Below, in pieces: positions 17,611 through 27,102 of a DNA stretch of 64,000 nt. The notes below the pieces were generated by a model. It had not been told where the DNA came from and searched no databases. It saw only the letters and a program-made list of their open reading frames with translations. A program made the translations under genes and the position numbers. Within the stretch, counting starts at the first letter, position 1; each line of letters starts with the position of its first letter. Location: contig CAKRJY010000003.1 of NCBI GenBank assembly GCA_934352055.1, forward strand, positions 186,001-250,000, given 5' to 3'. The stretch is from an uncultured Lachnospiraceae bacterium. Its GTDB lineage: Bacteria > Bacillota > Clostridia > Lachnospirales > Lachnospiraceae.

Positions 17611-17644
17611 CTTATGTCACATCCCATCATTCCAAGAATCCTAT
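17585..17644. repeat. Inverted repeat flanking the groESL -35 region
   Basis: ATAGGATTCT, one mismatch, GGAA (17585-17599) is the reverse complement of TTCC, one mismatch, AGAATCCTAT (17630-17644), with a 30-bp centre that holds the -35 box. The left arm overlaps the -10 box. No T run follows on either strand, so it does not look like an intrinsic terminator. Confidence 0.6.
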
Positions 17645-17667
17645 CATTTTCTTGCGTATTCTCTCGT

Positions 17668-18849
17668 TTACTCGTTTTTTCTTATGCTATTATTTTTTGT
17701 GCCTCGTTTAAAACGCACCGATAGCGGATTATGCATGAGTTTTTCCTGCATATTATCTGCCAATGTCTCTCCACTCGAATAAGCAAATCGACGAATCACA
17801 TCTTTTAAAACCATCTGTTTTTCTTGCGGTAATGAAGAAAGTGATTTTGATATATTACACATCATTGCGAATTTATTGGCTGTCAGTTCATCTAACGTAA
17901 CTGCTCCCGTGGATTGTAGCGTACCAAATAAAATGTCAACGAATTCTTCCCGTTCATCTGCCTCTAATCCGTAAATCCAGTTTTTCAACGTACGGTCAAG
18001 CATAACGCTTGATTCTGACAGATTATCGGCAAATACAAAATGATTTCCAAGCACTTTCCATGACATCGCATCGTGCTGCATTGCTCCTGTCTGGGAACTT
18101 TTTACCACACGATGATGTAAATCATTTTCTAATAGCATGCCAACAATCGATGACTCCGGTATGGTACTGACCACGCGTTCTGTAATTCGGCGGTAGGACT
18201 CCTGTGATGTAATTTCCGGTAAAAAACCAGGACCATCATTGGAATATACACATACAATGCGATCTTGCACGCTGCGCTTGCAAAAAGCAGATGCGTACAC
18301 CGCAAAATTACCACCTTTTGAATGGCCACCAACAATCAATGGGTATTCTGCAAATCCATAACAATCATTGAGATATTGTGCCGCACGAATCTGTCCGGGC
18401 GTCTGGTATAAAAAGGACATATTAAAATCCTCTTTCCACCCAACAATGGTATTATCTGTCCCCCGGTAAGCCACATATATCGTACCGTTATCCAATAAGA
18501 AAGAGACCGCAGAAAACTGTGTCTGGTTTTCTTCATCAATTTCGTTAATGTAGTTCATCAGACGCATATTTTTAAAACGCTCTGATTTCACCATCTTATG
18601 CATCAGAAATGGAGCAACTTTTGTTGTAGAAACCCTTGCCATGATTTCTTTCTCAGAATAGATAGAAAAAAAGGTATCATGTGCTTCTTGTAGCGTGATA
18701 CTTTCCATCCCCTGCCCTACTCTAGGTACAATCCCATCAAAATCTGTGTATGCCAGTTGTGCCAGCACCAGATTATCCACTTCGTTAAATGGATCCTTCT
18801 CTAACGTAATATCGCCACGCCAATCTAAATAATCTGATATATTTGCCAT
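17668..18849 (-). CDS. Mbeg1-like alpha/beta-hydrolase (DUF2974)
   Basis: 393 aa. The central region has the lipase-type nucleophile elbow GGHSKGGNFAVY (about 183-194, Ser predicted as nucleophile) preceded by YVAYRGTDNTIVGWKEDFNM (oxyanion/strand region, about 136-155), and a later YSNDGPGF that fits the family. No signal peptide, so it is probably cytoplasmic. The substrate is unknown; family members are annotated as lipase-like. Last gene of the long folate/topoisomerase run. The SD AAGGAG is clear. Confidence 0.85.
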   Translation of the reverse strand: MANISDYLDWRGDITLEKDPFNEVDNLVLAQLAYTDFDGIVPRVGQGMESITLQEAHDTFFSIYSEKEIMARVSTTKVAPFLMHKMVKSERFKNMRLMNYINEIDEENQTQFSAVSFLLDNGTIYVAYRGTDNTIVGWKEDFNMSFLYQTPGQIRAAQYLNDCYGFAEYPLIVGGHSKGGNFAVYASAFCKRSVQDRIVCVYSNDGPGFLPEITSQESYRRITERVVSTIPESSIVGMLLENDLHHRVVKSSQTGAMQHDAMSWKVLGNHFVFADNLSESSVMLDRTLKNWIYGLEADEREEFVDILFGTLQSTGAVTLDELTANKFAMMCNISKSLSSLPQEKQMVLKDVIRRFAYSSGETLADNMQEKLMHNPLSVRFKRGTKNNSIRKNE

Positions 18850-18873
18850 GTGTATGCTCCTTTCCGGAAGACC

Positions 18874-19626
18874 TTACACTTCCACCTCGTCCTCAACAAG
18901 AGAAGAGACCTGTTCGTCATCTTCTTTCTTGGAAGGCTCTTCATCTGTATTCTCCTCAATAGACTCTGTCACTGTCTCCGTTTCTTCCTGTTCCAAAGGT
19001 GCTTTTTCTTTTGCTGCAAACCATTGCGCAGACTCTTCCATATTGCGCTCCAATTCCCGTTGTGTCTCCTTATGATAACGTTTGGTACGAATGCCCACAA
19101 AACAAAGCGATAACAACGCAAATGCACCTACTATCACAAGCATCAGATAAAAAACAGTTACATACTTTGTTATTATATTCCCCAAATTCAACAATATAAC
19201 AACAGAACCCGCAACAGAACACAAAGAAAAAATCAAACTTACTGTCCAAAGATTTCCCTTTAAATTCTTTAATTGCACCGTATTCTGTAACATGACAACT
19301 CCTTCAATCAGAACCAGAATGCCAAGATAATTGGGAATTGAATCGGCAATCTCCTGCGCACGGATCAAATCAACAGCTCCTAATATGACAACAAGTGTTC
19401 CCACAGAAAAACCATAATTGGTCGTTCTCTGAAACTCCTTATGTAAAAAGTAACGACTGATCATCCAAATGCCCCAGACCAATAGACATGCGCCTGCCCC
19501 ATAGCAGAAATAAATCATGCGTACCGCATCGGTAAAAAGCATAATACATCCAATGGCAATCAATAAAAGTGACATAAATACAATTGCAATATTTCCCACT
19601 ACATTAGGATTCTCCTGTTTGCTCAT
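18874..19626 (-). CDS. Multi-pass membrane protein, HdeD/DUF308-like, with acidic tail
   Basis: 250 aa with six hydrophobic segments in three helix pairs between about residues 10 and 180 (IAIVFMSLLLIAIGC, IYFCYGAGACLLVWG, VGTLVVILGAVDLI, YLGILVLIEGVVML, VSLIFSLCSVAGSVVIL, FYLMLVIVGAFALL), the pattern of DUF308/HdeD proteins. The C-terminal ~60 residues are strongly acidic (EEQSES-like, ending EDEVEV) and cytoplasmic. Start set at ATG 19626, with GGGGGGA just upstream; a GTG four codons earlier would place the start inside that SD. Function unknown. Confidence 0.75.
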   Translation of the reverse strand: MSKQENPNVVGNIAIVFMSLLLIAIGCIMLFTDAVRMIYFCYGAGACLLVWGIWMISRYFLHKEFQRTTNYGFSVGTLVVILGAVDLIRAQEIADSIPNYLGILVLIEGVVMLQNTVQLKNLKGNLWTVSLIFSLCSVAGSVVILLNLGNIITKYVTVFYLMLVIVGAFALLSLCFVGIRTKRYHKETQRELERNMEESAQWFAAKEKAPLEQEETETVTESIEENTDEEPSKKEDDEQVSSLVEDEVEV

Positions 19627-19642
19627 CTGTCCCCCCACATTT

Positions 19643-20113
19643 CTAGAGTGTTTCTGCTCTCTCTGAAATATTTTTCTTAAAATTGATCACATCGTGATTA
19701 TACTCCTGATCAATATAATCTGATGTAATGATAAAATCTGCAGTCGCTTTGTTATTTGCGATTGGAATATCGTATACCTGAGCGATACGAAGCAGAGCCT
19801 TCACATCAGGATCGTGTGGCTGAGCTGTCAAAGGATCCGAAAAGAAAATAATCAGATCAATCTGTCCTTCTACTACTTTTGCTCCAACCTGCTGATCTCC
19901 GCCAAGAGGGCCACTGTTATATCCACGTACTGGCAGTCCGGTACGATCTGTAATCATACGGGCTGTTGTTCCTGTACCACAAAGGAAATGTTTTTTTAAT
20001 TCTTCTTTATGTTCCTCACACCATGCAATAATTTCTGCCTTTTTTCCATCATGCGCAATCAATGCAATGTTTTTTTGCCTACCAATTGTAAGTGTAATCT
20101 TGTTGTTGTCCAT
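19643..20113 (-). CDS. mgsA: Methylglyoxal synthase
   Basis: Converts dihydroxyacetone phosphate to methylglyoxal + phosphate, a glycolytic bypass that relieves sugar-phosphate stress. 156 aa with the full family pattern: IALIAHDGKK (catalytic His/Asp region, about 17-26), CGTGTTARMI (phosphate site, about 45-54), SGPLGGDQQVGA (about 67-78), FFSDPLTAQPHDPDV. SD AAGGAGG. It sits between a CPBP protease and a membrane protein in the long operon; the metabolic link to folate is not obvious. Confidence 0.96.
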   Translation of the reverse strand: MDNNKITLTIGRQKNIALIAHDGKKAEIIAWCEEHKEELKKHFLCGTGTTARMITDRTGLPVRGYNSGPLGGDQQVGAKVVEGQIDLIIFFSDPLTAQPHDPDVKALLRIAQVYDIPIANNKATADFIITSDYIDQEYNHDVINFKKNISERAETL

Positions 20114-20147
20114 AAATAGATCCTCCTTATGTCTGTTCTAAAGTGTC

Positions 20148-20798
20148 TTATCCCAGGCCTGCTAACAAAACAACAGCGAAATTCGTAACGCCATGAGCAA
20201 CCATTACCACCCATAATTTGCGCGTTTTTACATATACTGCTGCTATCACAAGACCTACAAGAAATCCATATAAGAATTGTACCACATTAAAGTGCATGAT
20301 ACCAAAACAAAATGCAGAAATAAACACAGCAATTTTTTTATCATACCATAATTGTAACTGTCCACAGACAATTCCCCGATAAACGAGTTCTTCTAATATA
20401 GGAATACAGATACAGTTGGAAAAAATCTTAATCCATAAACTTCCTGCATAAAGCGTACTGTTTGCCTGCGCATATCCTTTGGACAGTGCAACAAGTGGTG
20501 TATGCGTAATCAGATAATTCAAAAAAAGTCCCCATAGCACAATTGCAAGTATATATAAGCATTCTCTTCCCAAAGTATGTTTATCTAGAAGCTTCTGTGC
20601 TCTTACAACAGGTGCTTTCCGATAGATCTGATAGCAAAATGGAATGGTCAAAAGACTTGCCATCCCAAGCAAAAATAAATGACTCAAATGTGTGCCAAAA
20701 CATAGACACAATATGGAAAAAAACAAATTATAACAAAGATAGTACACAAGAATCGGATATACAATCTGCCAGATACGGTTTCCTCTAATTTTATGCAT
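20148..20798 (-). CDS. CPBP family intramembrane glutamic endopeptidase
   Basis: 216-aa polytopic membrane protein. Motif 1 EELVYRG (about 140-146) carries the catalytic Glu-Glu and Arg, motif 2 FGIMHFN (about 166-172) a His, and motif 3 HGVTNFA a second His. About six to eight hydrophobic segments are visible. Known CPBP proteases act in prenyl-protein processing, bacteriocin self-immunity or maturation; the substrate here is unknown. Its ATG overlaps the end of folBK by 8 bp (frame shifted), so it is coupled to the folate genes. Confidence 0.9.
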   Translation of the reverse strand: MHKIRGNRIWQIVYPILVYYLCYNLFFSILCLCFGTHLSHLFLLGMASLLTIPFCYQIYRKAPVVRAQKLLDKHTLGRECLYILAIVLWGLFLNYLITHTPLVALSKGYAQANSTLYAGSLWIKIFSNCICIPILEELVYRGIVCGQLQLWYDKKIAVFISAFCFGIMHFNVVQFLYGFLVGLVIAAVYVKTRKLWVVMVAHGVTNFAVVLLAGLG

Positions 20799-21618
20799 TT
20801 TCTTTTTCCTTTAAAATGTGATACAAATCATAAATCGTACGTCTTCGAACCGGATGTACAAGTCCCGGTGCAATTTGCATCAATGGTTCTAACACAAACA
20901 TGCGGTTACACATATCAATATGTGGGATCGTCAATTCCTTCGTGTGCATACATACATCATCATACAATAAAATGTCCAGATCCAACGTACGTGGTCCCCA
21001 ATGGATTTCGCGTTTTCGTTCTGCTTTTGCCTCGATTTCATGTAAAAAGATAAGCAGATCTTCTGCTGACAATAAGGTTTCTAATGTCACCGCTCCATTT
21101 AGGAATTTATCCTGATCCACATATCCGTATGGTTCTGTCTCTATATAATCCGAAACAATCACGTTTCGAATATCCGGATTTGCAATCAACGTTTCCAATG
21201 CATCCGTCAGATACTTTTCCTTATCTCCCATATTACTTCCAATGGCAAGTGCTACCTTATGCCATTTTTTCTCTACGCGCACACCAACACTTTCAAATTC
21301 CATAGGAATTGGCGCATTTGGCTTTGTTATCTGGATTTGTATTTTTTCAATTCCAGGGAAAGCATACATAATGGATGTCGCAAGTTCATCTGCCACTTTT
21401 TCCAGAAGATCGTATGCTTTTTCCTCAAAATATTTTTTGATAAACAGACATACGGTACCATAATCTACGGTTTCGCCTACGTCATCCGAATGAATGGCAC
21501 TTGCAAAGGAAGTATCCATCACACAATTGACAAGAAATGTCTGTCCTTCTTCTTTTTCCTGTTCATATACACCATGATACCCAAAGACCTGGAGTCCCTG
21601 TACTAAAATCTGTTCCAT
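20791..21618 (-). CDS. folBK: Bifunctional dihydroneopterin aldolase / HPPK
   Basis: Fusion of two consecutive folate enzymes, 275 aa. Residues about 1-117 are FolB (dihydroneopterin to 6-hydroxymethyl-dihydropterin; FGYHGVYEQEKEEGQ with the catalytic Tyr/Glu region, and DLLEKVADEL). Residues about 118-275 are FolK (pyrophosphate transfer from ATP; ALAIGSNMGDK, GPRTLDLDILLYDD). It stands next to folP, folE and folC. The fusion presumably allows direct hand-over of the pterin. Confidence 0.96.
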   Translation of the reverse strand: MEQILVQGLQVFGYHGVYEQEKEEGQTFLVNCVMDTSFASAIHSDDVGETVDYGTVCLFIKKYFEEKAYDLLEKVADELATSIMYAFPGIEKIQIQITKPNAPIPMEFESVGVRVEKKWHKVALAIGSNMGDKEKYLTDALETLIANPDIRNVIVSDYIETEPYGYVDQDKFLNGAVTLETLLSAEDLLIFLHEIEAKAERKREIHWGPRTLDLDILLYDDVCMHTKELTIPHIDMCNRMFVLEPLMQIAPGLVHPVRRRTIYDLYHILKEKENA

Positions 21619-21620
21619 TT

Positions 21621-22433
21621 TTACCTACTTTCCCGGATGCGTTCCATCATCTGAATCAATTCTACATTTTCCTTTACATCATGCACACGCACAAACATAC
21701 AGCCCTGATTTACAGCCGCTGCCGTTGTTGCAAGTGTACCTGCCAAGCGCTTATCTACCGGTACATCTAAAACATAACCGATCACTGATTTTCTGGATGT
21801 TCCAAGCAGCACCGGATAGCCCAAGGCATTCAAGCGATCCAGATTTGCTATTGTCATAAGATTTTGTTCCTGTGTCTTTGCAAAGCCAACGCCAGGATCT
21901 ATAATTATGCGTTCTTTTTTGATGCCTGCTGCAAGGGCGCGTTCCACATCCTCTTTCATCTGCCCTATAAACACATCTGCATCCATCGCTTCTGTAATCT
22001 GGTTTCGATTATGCATCAGACAATATGCTACATCACTTTCTGCAACAAGCCCGCCCAATGTATCATCATATTGTAAGCCCCAGATATCGTTTAAAAGGTC
22101 TGCTCCGGCAGCAATTCCTGCTTTTGCTACAGCTGACTTATAGGTATCCAAAGATACCGGAATAGAAAATTCTTTTTTGATGCGTTCAATCACCGGAACG
22201 ACGCGTTCGATTTCCTCCTGGTCAGTTATCTTTTCATGCCCCGGTCGGGTAGATTCTCCACCGACATCAATGATATCTGCCCCTGCATCTACCATCTGCT
22301 GTGTATGCTTTAGTGCTGCGTCTATGGAATCAAACCGCCCTCCATCGGAAAAGGAATCCGGCGTCACATTCAATATCCCCATCACATATGTATGCCCCTG
22401 TGTGTCAAAATGCTGCTTTCCAATAATCATCAT
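21621..22433 (-). CDS. folP: Dihydropteroate synthase
   Basis: Joins hydroxymethyl-dihydropterin pyrophosphate and p-aminobenzoate. 270 aa TIM barrel with GILNVTPDSFSDGG (about 19-32), IDVGGESTRPG (about 56-66), the central SLDTYK and DPGVGFAKT, and a C-terminal RVHDV. GGGGGAG lies upstream of two tandem ATGs (22433 and 22430); either could be the start. The ATG overlaps the TGA of the HD gene. This is the known target of sulfonamides. Confidence 0.97.
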   Translation of the reverse strand: MMIIGKQHFDTQGHTYVMGILNVTPDSFSDGGRFDSIDAALKHTQQMVDAGADIIDVGGESTRPGHEKITDQEEIERVVPVIERIKKEFSIPVSLDTYKSAVAKAGIAAGADLLNDIWGLQYDDTLGGLVAESDVAYCLMHNRNQITEAMDADVFIGQMKEDVERALAAGIKKERIIIDPGVGFAKTQEQNLMTIANLDRLNALGYPVLLGTSRKSVIGYVLDVPVDKRLAGTLATTAAAVNQGCMFVRVHDVKENVELIQMMERIRESR

Positions 22434-22975
22434 TCTCCCCCTTTTTCGCTTACCTGGTTTGTTGTTATATCAAAATATATACGATCTATCTTTTCTTCTG
22501 TTTTCCACTTACAACTGTCTTTTACCTCACAGGAAAAACATTCCCGCGAAAACTGATCCGCAAACGACAATAGTTCATCTAAGGATTGCAGTTCTCCCCG
22601 CCTTGCAAAACGCTTCTTCGCATCCGTTCGATTGCTGTGCGTTCTAATTGCTTTTCTGATTTCTTCTGTTTTTTTATCATCATATCCAAGAGACAACAAA
22701 ATCTCCCTTGCAAATGACGCTGACGCCTCTGCGTGGGAGATTTTATGTTGGTATTGCATCGTACGTCCTATATCATGTAACAATGCCGCCAACGTAATCT
22801 CTTCCGTAGAAAACGAAAGTCCATTTTCTCTCGCAATCTGATCCGCAATTTGTGCCACGCGCATAAAATGACGCATATCATGGCAACAATACAAGCGTTC
22901 TTTTTCATATGCCTGTAAAGCATCGTATTTTTCTTTGTATAGCGGATGTTGTATCAGCCTTGTCACTGTGTCCAT
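22430..22975 (-). CDS. HD-domain phosphohydrolase embedded in folate genes
   Basis: 181 aa with the HD metal site: H32 in CCHDMRHF, H67-D68 in LLHDIGR, and the late Asp in LLSFADQFSR (D140). Extra Cys at 30, 31, 146, 149 and 155 may bind metal. It lies between folE and folP and overlaps the folP start by 4 bp (ATGA). The usual folate gap is dephosphorylation of dihydroneopterin triphosphate made by FolE. HD enzymes are known to hydrolyse pterin phosphates in archaea (MptB-type), so a role in this step is a reasonable inference. A generic HD nucleotidase is the alternative. Confidence 0.85.
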   Translation of the reverse strand: MDTVTRLIQHPLYKEKYDALQAYEKERLYCCHDMRHFMRVAQIADQIARENGLSFSTEEITLAALLHDIGRTMQYQHKISHAEASASFAREILLSLGYDDKKTEEIRKAIRTHSNRTDAKKRFARRGELQSLDELLSFADQFSRECFSCEVKDSCKWKTEEKIDRIYFDITTNQVSEKGGE

Positions 22976-22993
22976 ATGATCAATCCAAACTCT

Positions 22994-23548
22994 TTATTTT
23001 ACTAATTGAAAAAAGCGATCCTGCAAAGCTGTATCCTCTGCAAAAATGCCTCGTGTTACATAACTAACCGTCTTGCTGCCGGGTTTTTTGACGCCACGCA
23101 TAGTCATACAGGTATGTTCTGCTTCCACCATAACCATCACACCCATCGGATGCAGCTGTTCGTTGATTGCATCTGCAATTTGCGCTGTCAATTGCTCCTG
23201 CAGCTGTGGTCTTTTGGCAAAAACCTCAACGGTTCTTGCAATCTTACTCAATCCCACAACTTCACCTTTAGGAATATAAGCCACATGTGCTTTGCCAAAA
23301 AACGGCATCAGATGATGTTCACAGGTACTATAGAACACAATATCCTTTTCCAATACCATTTCATTGCCAGCCACATGAAAACGCTTTGCCAATGGTTCTG
23401 CAGCATCCATATATAAACCACTAAAAATTTCTTCATACATACGTGCAACACGATCCGGTGTTTCAACGAGACCTTCCCTGCCTGGATCCTCTCCAACTCC
23501 CTCTAAAATCATGCGTACACCCTGTTTTATTTTTTCATGATCAAACAT
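22994..23548 (-). CDS. folE: GTP cyclohydrolase I (type IA)
   Basis: First step of folate synthesis: GTP to 7,8-dihydroneopterin triphosphate + formate. The 184-aa protein has the ARMYEEIFSGLY helix, the zinc/active-site segment STCEHHLMPFFG (Cys and His ligands, about 109-120), and HTCMTMRGVKKPGS with the second Cys ligand (about 146-159). AAAGGAG lies inside the folC 3' end, 3 bp upstream of which folC stops, so it is coupled. Confidence 0.98.
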   Translation of the reverse strand: MFDHEKIKQGVRMILEGVGEDPGREGLVETPDRVARMYEEIFSGLYMDAAEPLAKRFHVAGNEMVLEKDIVFYSTCEHHLMPFFGKAHVAYIPKGEVVGLSKIARTVEVFAKRPQLQEQLTAQIADAINEQLHPMGVMVMVEAEHTCMTMRGVKKPGSKTVSYVTRGIFAEDTALQDRFFQLVK

Positions 23549-23551
23549 CTC

Positions 23552-24832
23552 TTACTCCTTTATCACCGATGTTACCACACGTTTACATTCGCCCAGATAG
23601 GAAAGTGAACCAAATGCCAGAATCACATCATCCACCGCATCCACAGCTTGTTTTACTGCGCATTCTATGGAATCACATGCTTTTGCATCATACCCTTCTG
23701 CCTGTATCGTCCTTGCAAGCTCTTGTGCCGGTAAGGCGCGTTCATTTTTCGGTGTTACCGTATAAATATGATTTGCCATCGGCAAAAGTAATGGCAACAT
23801 CTTTTGATACTCTTTATCCGCAAGTACTCCTATTATATAGGTTATTGTTTTATTTGTAAAATTGGTATCCAATGTCTTTTTCAATTGTTTTACCGCCGGC
23901 CAGTTGTGTGCGCCATCGATATAGATACATGGTTTTTTGCTTATACATTCCATTCGCCCTGGCCAACTGGCTTCCCGGATTCCCTCACTTACAGAGCTAT
24001 CATCAATATCAACACCTAATCTTCGTAAGGCGCGTACTGTTTCTAAGACCAACACACTATTTTGTAATTGAAAGGTTCCCTGCAAAGAAACTGTGATATC
24101 CGTAAATTCTTTGTAATCATAACAAAGTGGCTGTCTTTCATGTAAAAGCACTGCATTTTCATCACAAAAAGTAAGATTTGCCTTCTGCTTGTCTGCCACG
24201 CTCTGCAATGCATCTGCTACTGCATTTTCCTGCCATGTACAAACACATTCGCCATGTGGTTTGATGATGCCTGCTTTGATGTGAGCAATCTTTGCCACAT
24301 CCTCTCCCAAAAACTGCATATGATCCATGCCAATAGAAGCAATGACACTACACAGACTCTGTTTCATTACGTTTGTTGCATCGGTCGCTCCCCCCATACC
24401 AACTTCCATAATAACATAGTCGCACCCGGATTCATAAAAATACAGATATGCCAGCGCAGTTTCCACCTCAAAAATCGTTGGTCTCTGCCCTGTCTTTTGC
24501 ACCACTTCATTCCATGCATCTTCCATCCGATGCATATAATGGTTGTATGCATCCGCTGTTATAAAATTGTCGTTAATGCGAAAACGTTCTTCCTCACAAA
24601 AGACAGCGGGAGATGTATATAAACCAACAGCATATCCCTGTTTACACAAAATATTTTGCAGCATACAGCAGCAGGAACCTTTTCCGTTGGTTCCTGCCAC
24701 ATGTATAATCTGTAGTTTGTCCTGTGGATTGCCCAGATATTGCATCAATGTCTGCATGGCATCCAACCCCAAAACACTGCCTCTTTTGGCTATTTCTTTC
24801 AAAAAAGCAGATGTCTGTTCATCCAAAATCAT
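23552..24832 (-). CDS. folC: Dihydrofolate/folylpolyglutamate synthase
   Basis: ATP-dependent addition of glutamate to dihydropteroate or folates. 426-aa Mur-ligase-like protein with P-loop GTNGKGSC (about 47-54), the SPAVF/ERFRIN omega-loop region (about 74-88), MEVGMGGATDATNV (about 142) and the C-terminal domain with IDGAHN and the VLADKEYQKML stretch. Its ATG overlaps the parC stop by one base (TAATG). First folate gene of the run. Confidence 0.96.
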   Translation of the reverse strand: MILDEQTSAFLKEIAKRGSVLGLDAMQTLMQYLGNPQDKLQIIHVAGTNGKGSCCCMLQNILCKQGYAVGLYTSPAVFCEEERFRINDNFITADAYNHYMHRMEDAWNEVVQKTGQRPTIFEVETALAYLYFYESGCDYVIMEVGMGGATDATNVMKQSLCSVIASIGMDHMQFLGEDVAKIAHIKAGIIKPHGECVCTWQENAVADALQSVADKQKANLTFCDENAVLLHERQPLCYDYKEFTDITVSLQGTFQLQNSVLVLETVRALRRLGVDIDDSSVSEGIREASWPGRMECISKKPCIYIDGAHNWPAVKQLKKTLDTNFTNKTITYIIGVLADKEYQKMLPLLLPMANHIYTVTPKNERALPAQELARTIQAEGYDAKACDSIECAVKQAVDAVDDVILAFGSLSYLGECKRVVTSVIKE

Positions 24833-27069
24833 TATTTTTTGACACCTTTCGTATCACGATTGCCTATATGCAATCGATTTAACACTACATCTTTGCCTTT
24901 TACCTTCACGGTTTCACTATCGCCTGCATGCATCAGAAATACTGCCTGTAAAAGATCGGTATCTGCCAAACGCATACCACGGACACCAATGGCGCCCTTC
25001 TTTTTTTCCGGAATTGCTGCAGCATCAATACGCAAAAACATTTCTTTTTGACTCTGCATCACAATGGTATCCTGCTCCTGCAAAATGCCTACCAGAAGAA
25101 GTTCATCTTCCTCTGCCAGTTTTGTGGCTGCTGTCGTACGTTTTGCGACATCAAATTCTTTTCCATCTACCACTTTTAACATCGATGTCTTCGTAGCAAA
25201 TACAACTTTTTTGTCTCTCAGATGTGCAAGAGATGCGATCAAAAGAATTTCTTCTTTCGTTGTATCAAAATTACTTACGTTATCAAGTGGTTGACCTTTA
25301 TCCCGGAATTTTCCGAATGGTAAATCAAGCACTTTGATTAGATGCATCTGTCCTTTGTTTGTAAAAAGAGCCAGCTTGTCCGTATTTTTACAGAAAATAA
25401 TTTCTCTGCTCTCTGCATCTGCTGCTTCTTTATTTCGTTCATATGTTGCCATATCCACAACACGTCCATAGGAAAAACGATCAATCATCACGGCAACATC
25501 CACTTCTTCGATTGGTTTTTCCTCAACGACAGCCTCAGCCACATTATCAATAACAGTACGACGTTCTCTGGCATATTCCTTTTTGAATGCCTGCAATTCC
25601 TTCATAATGACTTTTGCCATAGAACCACGATTTTCCAATATATCCGAATATTCCTGAATATTTTTCATGGTCTTTTCGTAATCATTCATCAATGCCTGGA
25701 TTTCCAGACCAATCAGTTTATACAAACGCATCTCTAAGATTGCTGTTGCCTGACGCTCTGTAAATTTTAATTTGGCGGCATCTTTTTTTGCCTGTTCCGA
25801 TTTAAAACGAATCCCTTCCGTAATGCCTTCTACCAGACATGCCTTTGCCATTTTCATATCTTTACTGCCACGTAAAATTTCAATAATCAGATCAATGACA
25901 TCACTGGCTTTAATCAAACCTTCCTGGATTTCCTTCTTCTGGCGTTCTTTTGCCAAAAGTGTTGTGTACTTTCTGGTTGCTAATTCATATTGAAAATTCA
26001 CATGATGACGAATGATTGGTACGATTCCCATCGTTTCCGGTCTTCCATCTGCAACTGCAAGCATGTTCACACCAAAGGTATCTTCCAAACGGGTTTTTTT
26101 GTAGAGAAGATTGCAAAGATTTTCCGCATTTGCTCCCTTTTTCAAATCGATTACAATGCGAATGCCTTCCTTGGAAGATTGGTTTGAAATGTCAACAATA
26201 TCCGTCGTTTTCTTCGTTTCCACCAGACCACATACATCATTTAAAAATTTACCGATATTTGCACCGATCATGGTATATGGAATTTCTGTAATAATCAGTC
26301 GTTCCTTGCCGCCTTTGACTTTTTCAATCTCCACTTTACCACGCACTTTGATTTTACCGGTTCCGGTTGCATAAATTGCGTGTAAATCATCTTTGTTAAC
26401 AACAATGCCTCCGGTTGGGAAATCCGGTCCTTTGATATATTCCATCATTTGCTGTGTATTGATATCCGGATTCTTCATATACGCAATCACACCGTCAATC
26501 ACTTCACCAAAATTATGTGGTGGAATACTGGTTGCCATTCCAACTGCAATACCTTCCGCACCATTGATCAATAAATTAGGTACTTTTACAGGGAGTACTT
26601 CCGGTTCTTTTTCTGTCTCATCAAAGTTGGGAATAAAATCTACTACATCCTTATCCAGGTCTGCAAGATAACATTCCTGCGTCACCTTATGCAAACGTGC
26701 TTCCGTATAACGCATTGCAGCAGCGCCATCTCCTTCGATAGAGCCAAAATTACCATGTCCCTCTACCAAAGGAAGACCTTTTTTAAAATCCTGTGACATT
26801 ACCACAAGAGATTCATAAATGGAACTGTCTCCATGTGGATGGTATTTACCCATCGTATCACCGACAATTCTTGCCGATTTTCGGAACGGTTTATCATAGC
26901 GGATTCCCAATTCATGCATATCATAAAGCGTTCTTCTTTGTACGGGCTTTAAACCGTCACGAACATCCGGCAACGCTCTTGCAATAATAACACTCATGGC
27001 ATAATCAATATAAGATTTCTCCATAATCTCTGAGTATTCCATGTGAATTAATTTTTCCTGTACTGCCAT
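24832..27069 (-). CDS. parC: Type II DNA topoisomerase subunit A, ParC-like
   Basis: 745 aa, the breakage-reunion subunit. Catalytic Tyr121 in AAAMRYTEA; quinolone region GDSSIYE (80-86) with Ser82 and Glu86, a ParC-type pattern where GyrA more often has Asp at the last position. The tower and coiled-coil domains follow, then a C-terminal propeller. The GyrA box (Q-R/K-RGGKG) that marks gyrases is not visible, so topoisomerase IV (decatenation) is more likely than gyrase. It pairs with the ParE-like gene 33 bp upstream. Some annotations would call both gyrase. Confidence 0.88.
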   Translation of the reverse strand: MAVQEKLIHMEYSEIMEKSYIDYAMSVIIARALPDVRDGLKPVQRRTLYDMHELGIRYDKPFRKSARIVGDTMGKYHPHGDSSIYESLVVMSQDFKKGLPLVEGHGNFGSIEGDGAAAMRYTEARLHKVTQECYLADLDKDVVDFIPNFDETEKEPEVLPVKVPNLLINGAEGIAVGMATSIPPHNFGEVIDGVIAYMKNPDINTQQMMEYIKGPDFPTGGIVVNKDDLHAIYATGTGKIKVRGKVEIEKVKGGKERLIITEIPYTMIGANIGKFLNDVCGLVETKKTTDIVDISNQSSKEGIRIVIDLKKGANAENLCNLLYKKTRLEDTFGVNMLAVADGRPETMGIVPIIRHHVNFQYELATRKYTTLLAKERQKKEIQEGLIKASDVIDLIIEILRGSKDMKMAKACLVEGITEGIRFKSEQAKKDAAKLKFTERQATAILEMRLYKLIGLEIQALMNDYEKTMKNIQEYSDILENRGSMAKVIMKELQAFKKEYARERRTVIDNVAEAVVEEKPIEEVDVAVMIDRFSYGRVVDMATYERNKEAADAESREIIFCKNTDKLALFTNKGQMHLIKVLDLPFGKFRDKGQPLDNVSNFDTTKEEILLIASLAHLRDKKVVFATKTSMLKVVDGKEFDVAKRTTAATKLAEEDELLLVGILQEQDTIVMQSQKEMFLRIDAAAIPEKKKGAIGVRGMRLADTDLLQAVFLMHAGDSETVKVKGKDVVLNRLHIGNRDTKGVKK

Positions 27070-27102
27070 CTATCTTTTCTCCTACTTCCTTTTTTCAAAA
27101 GG

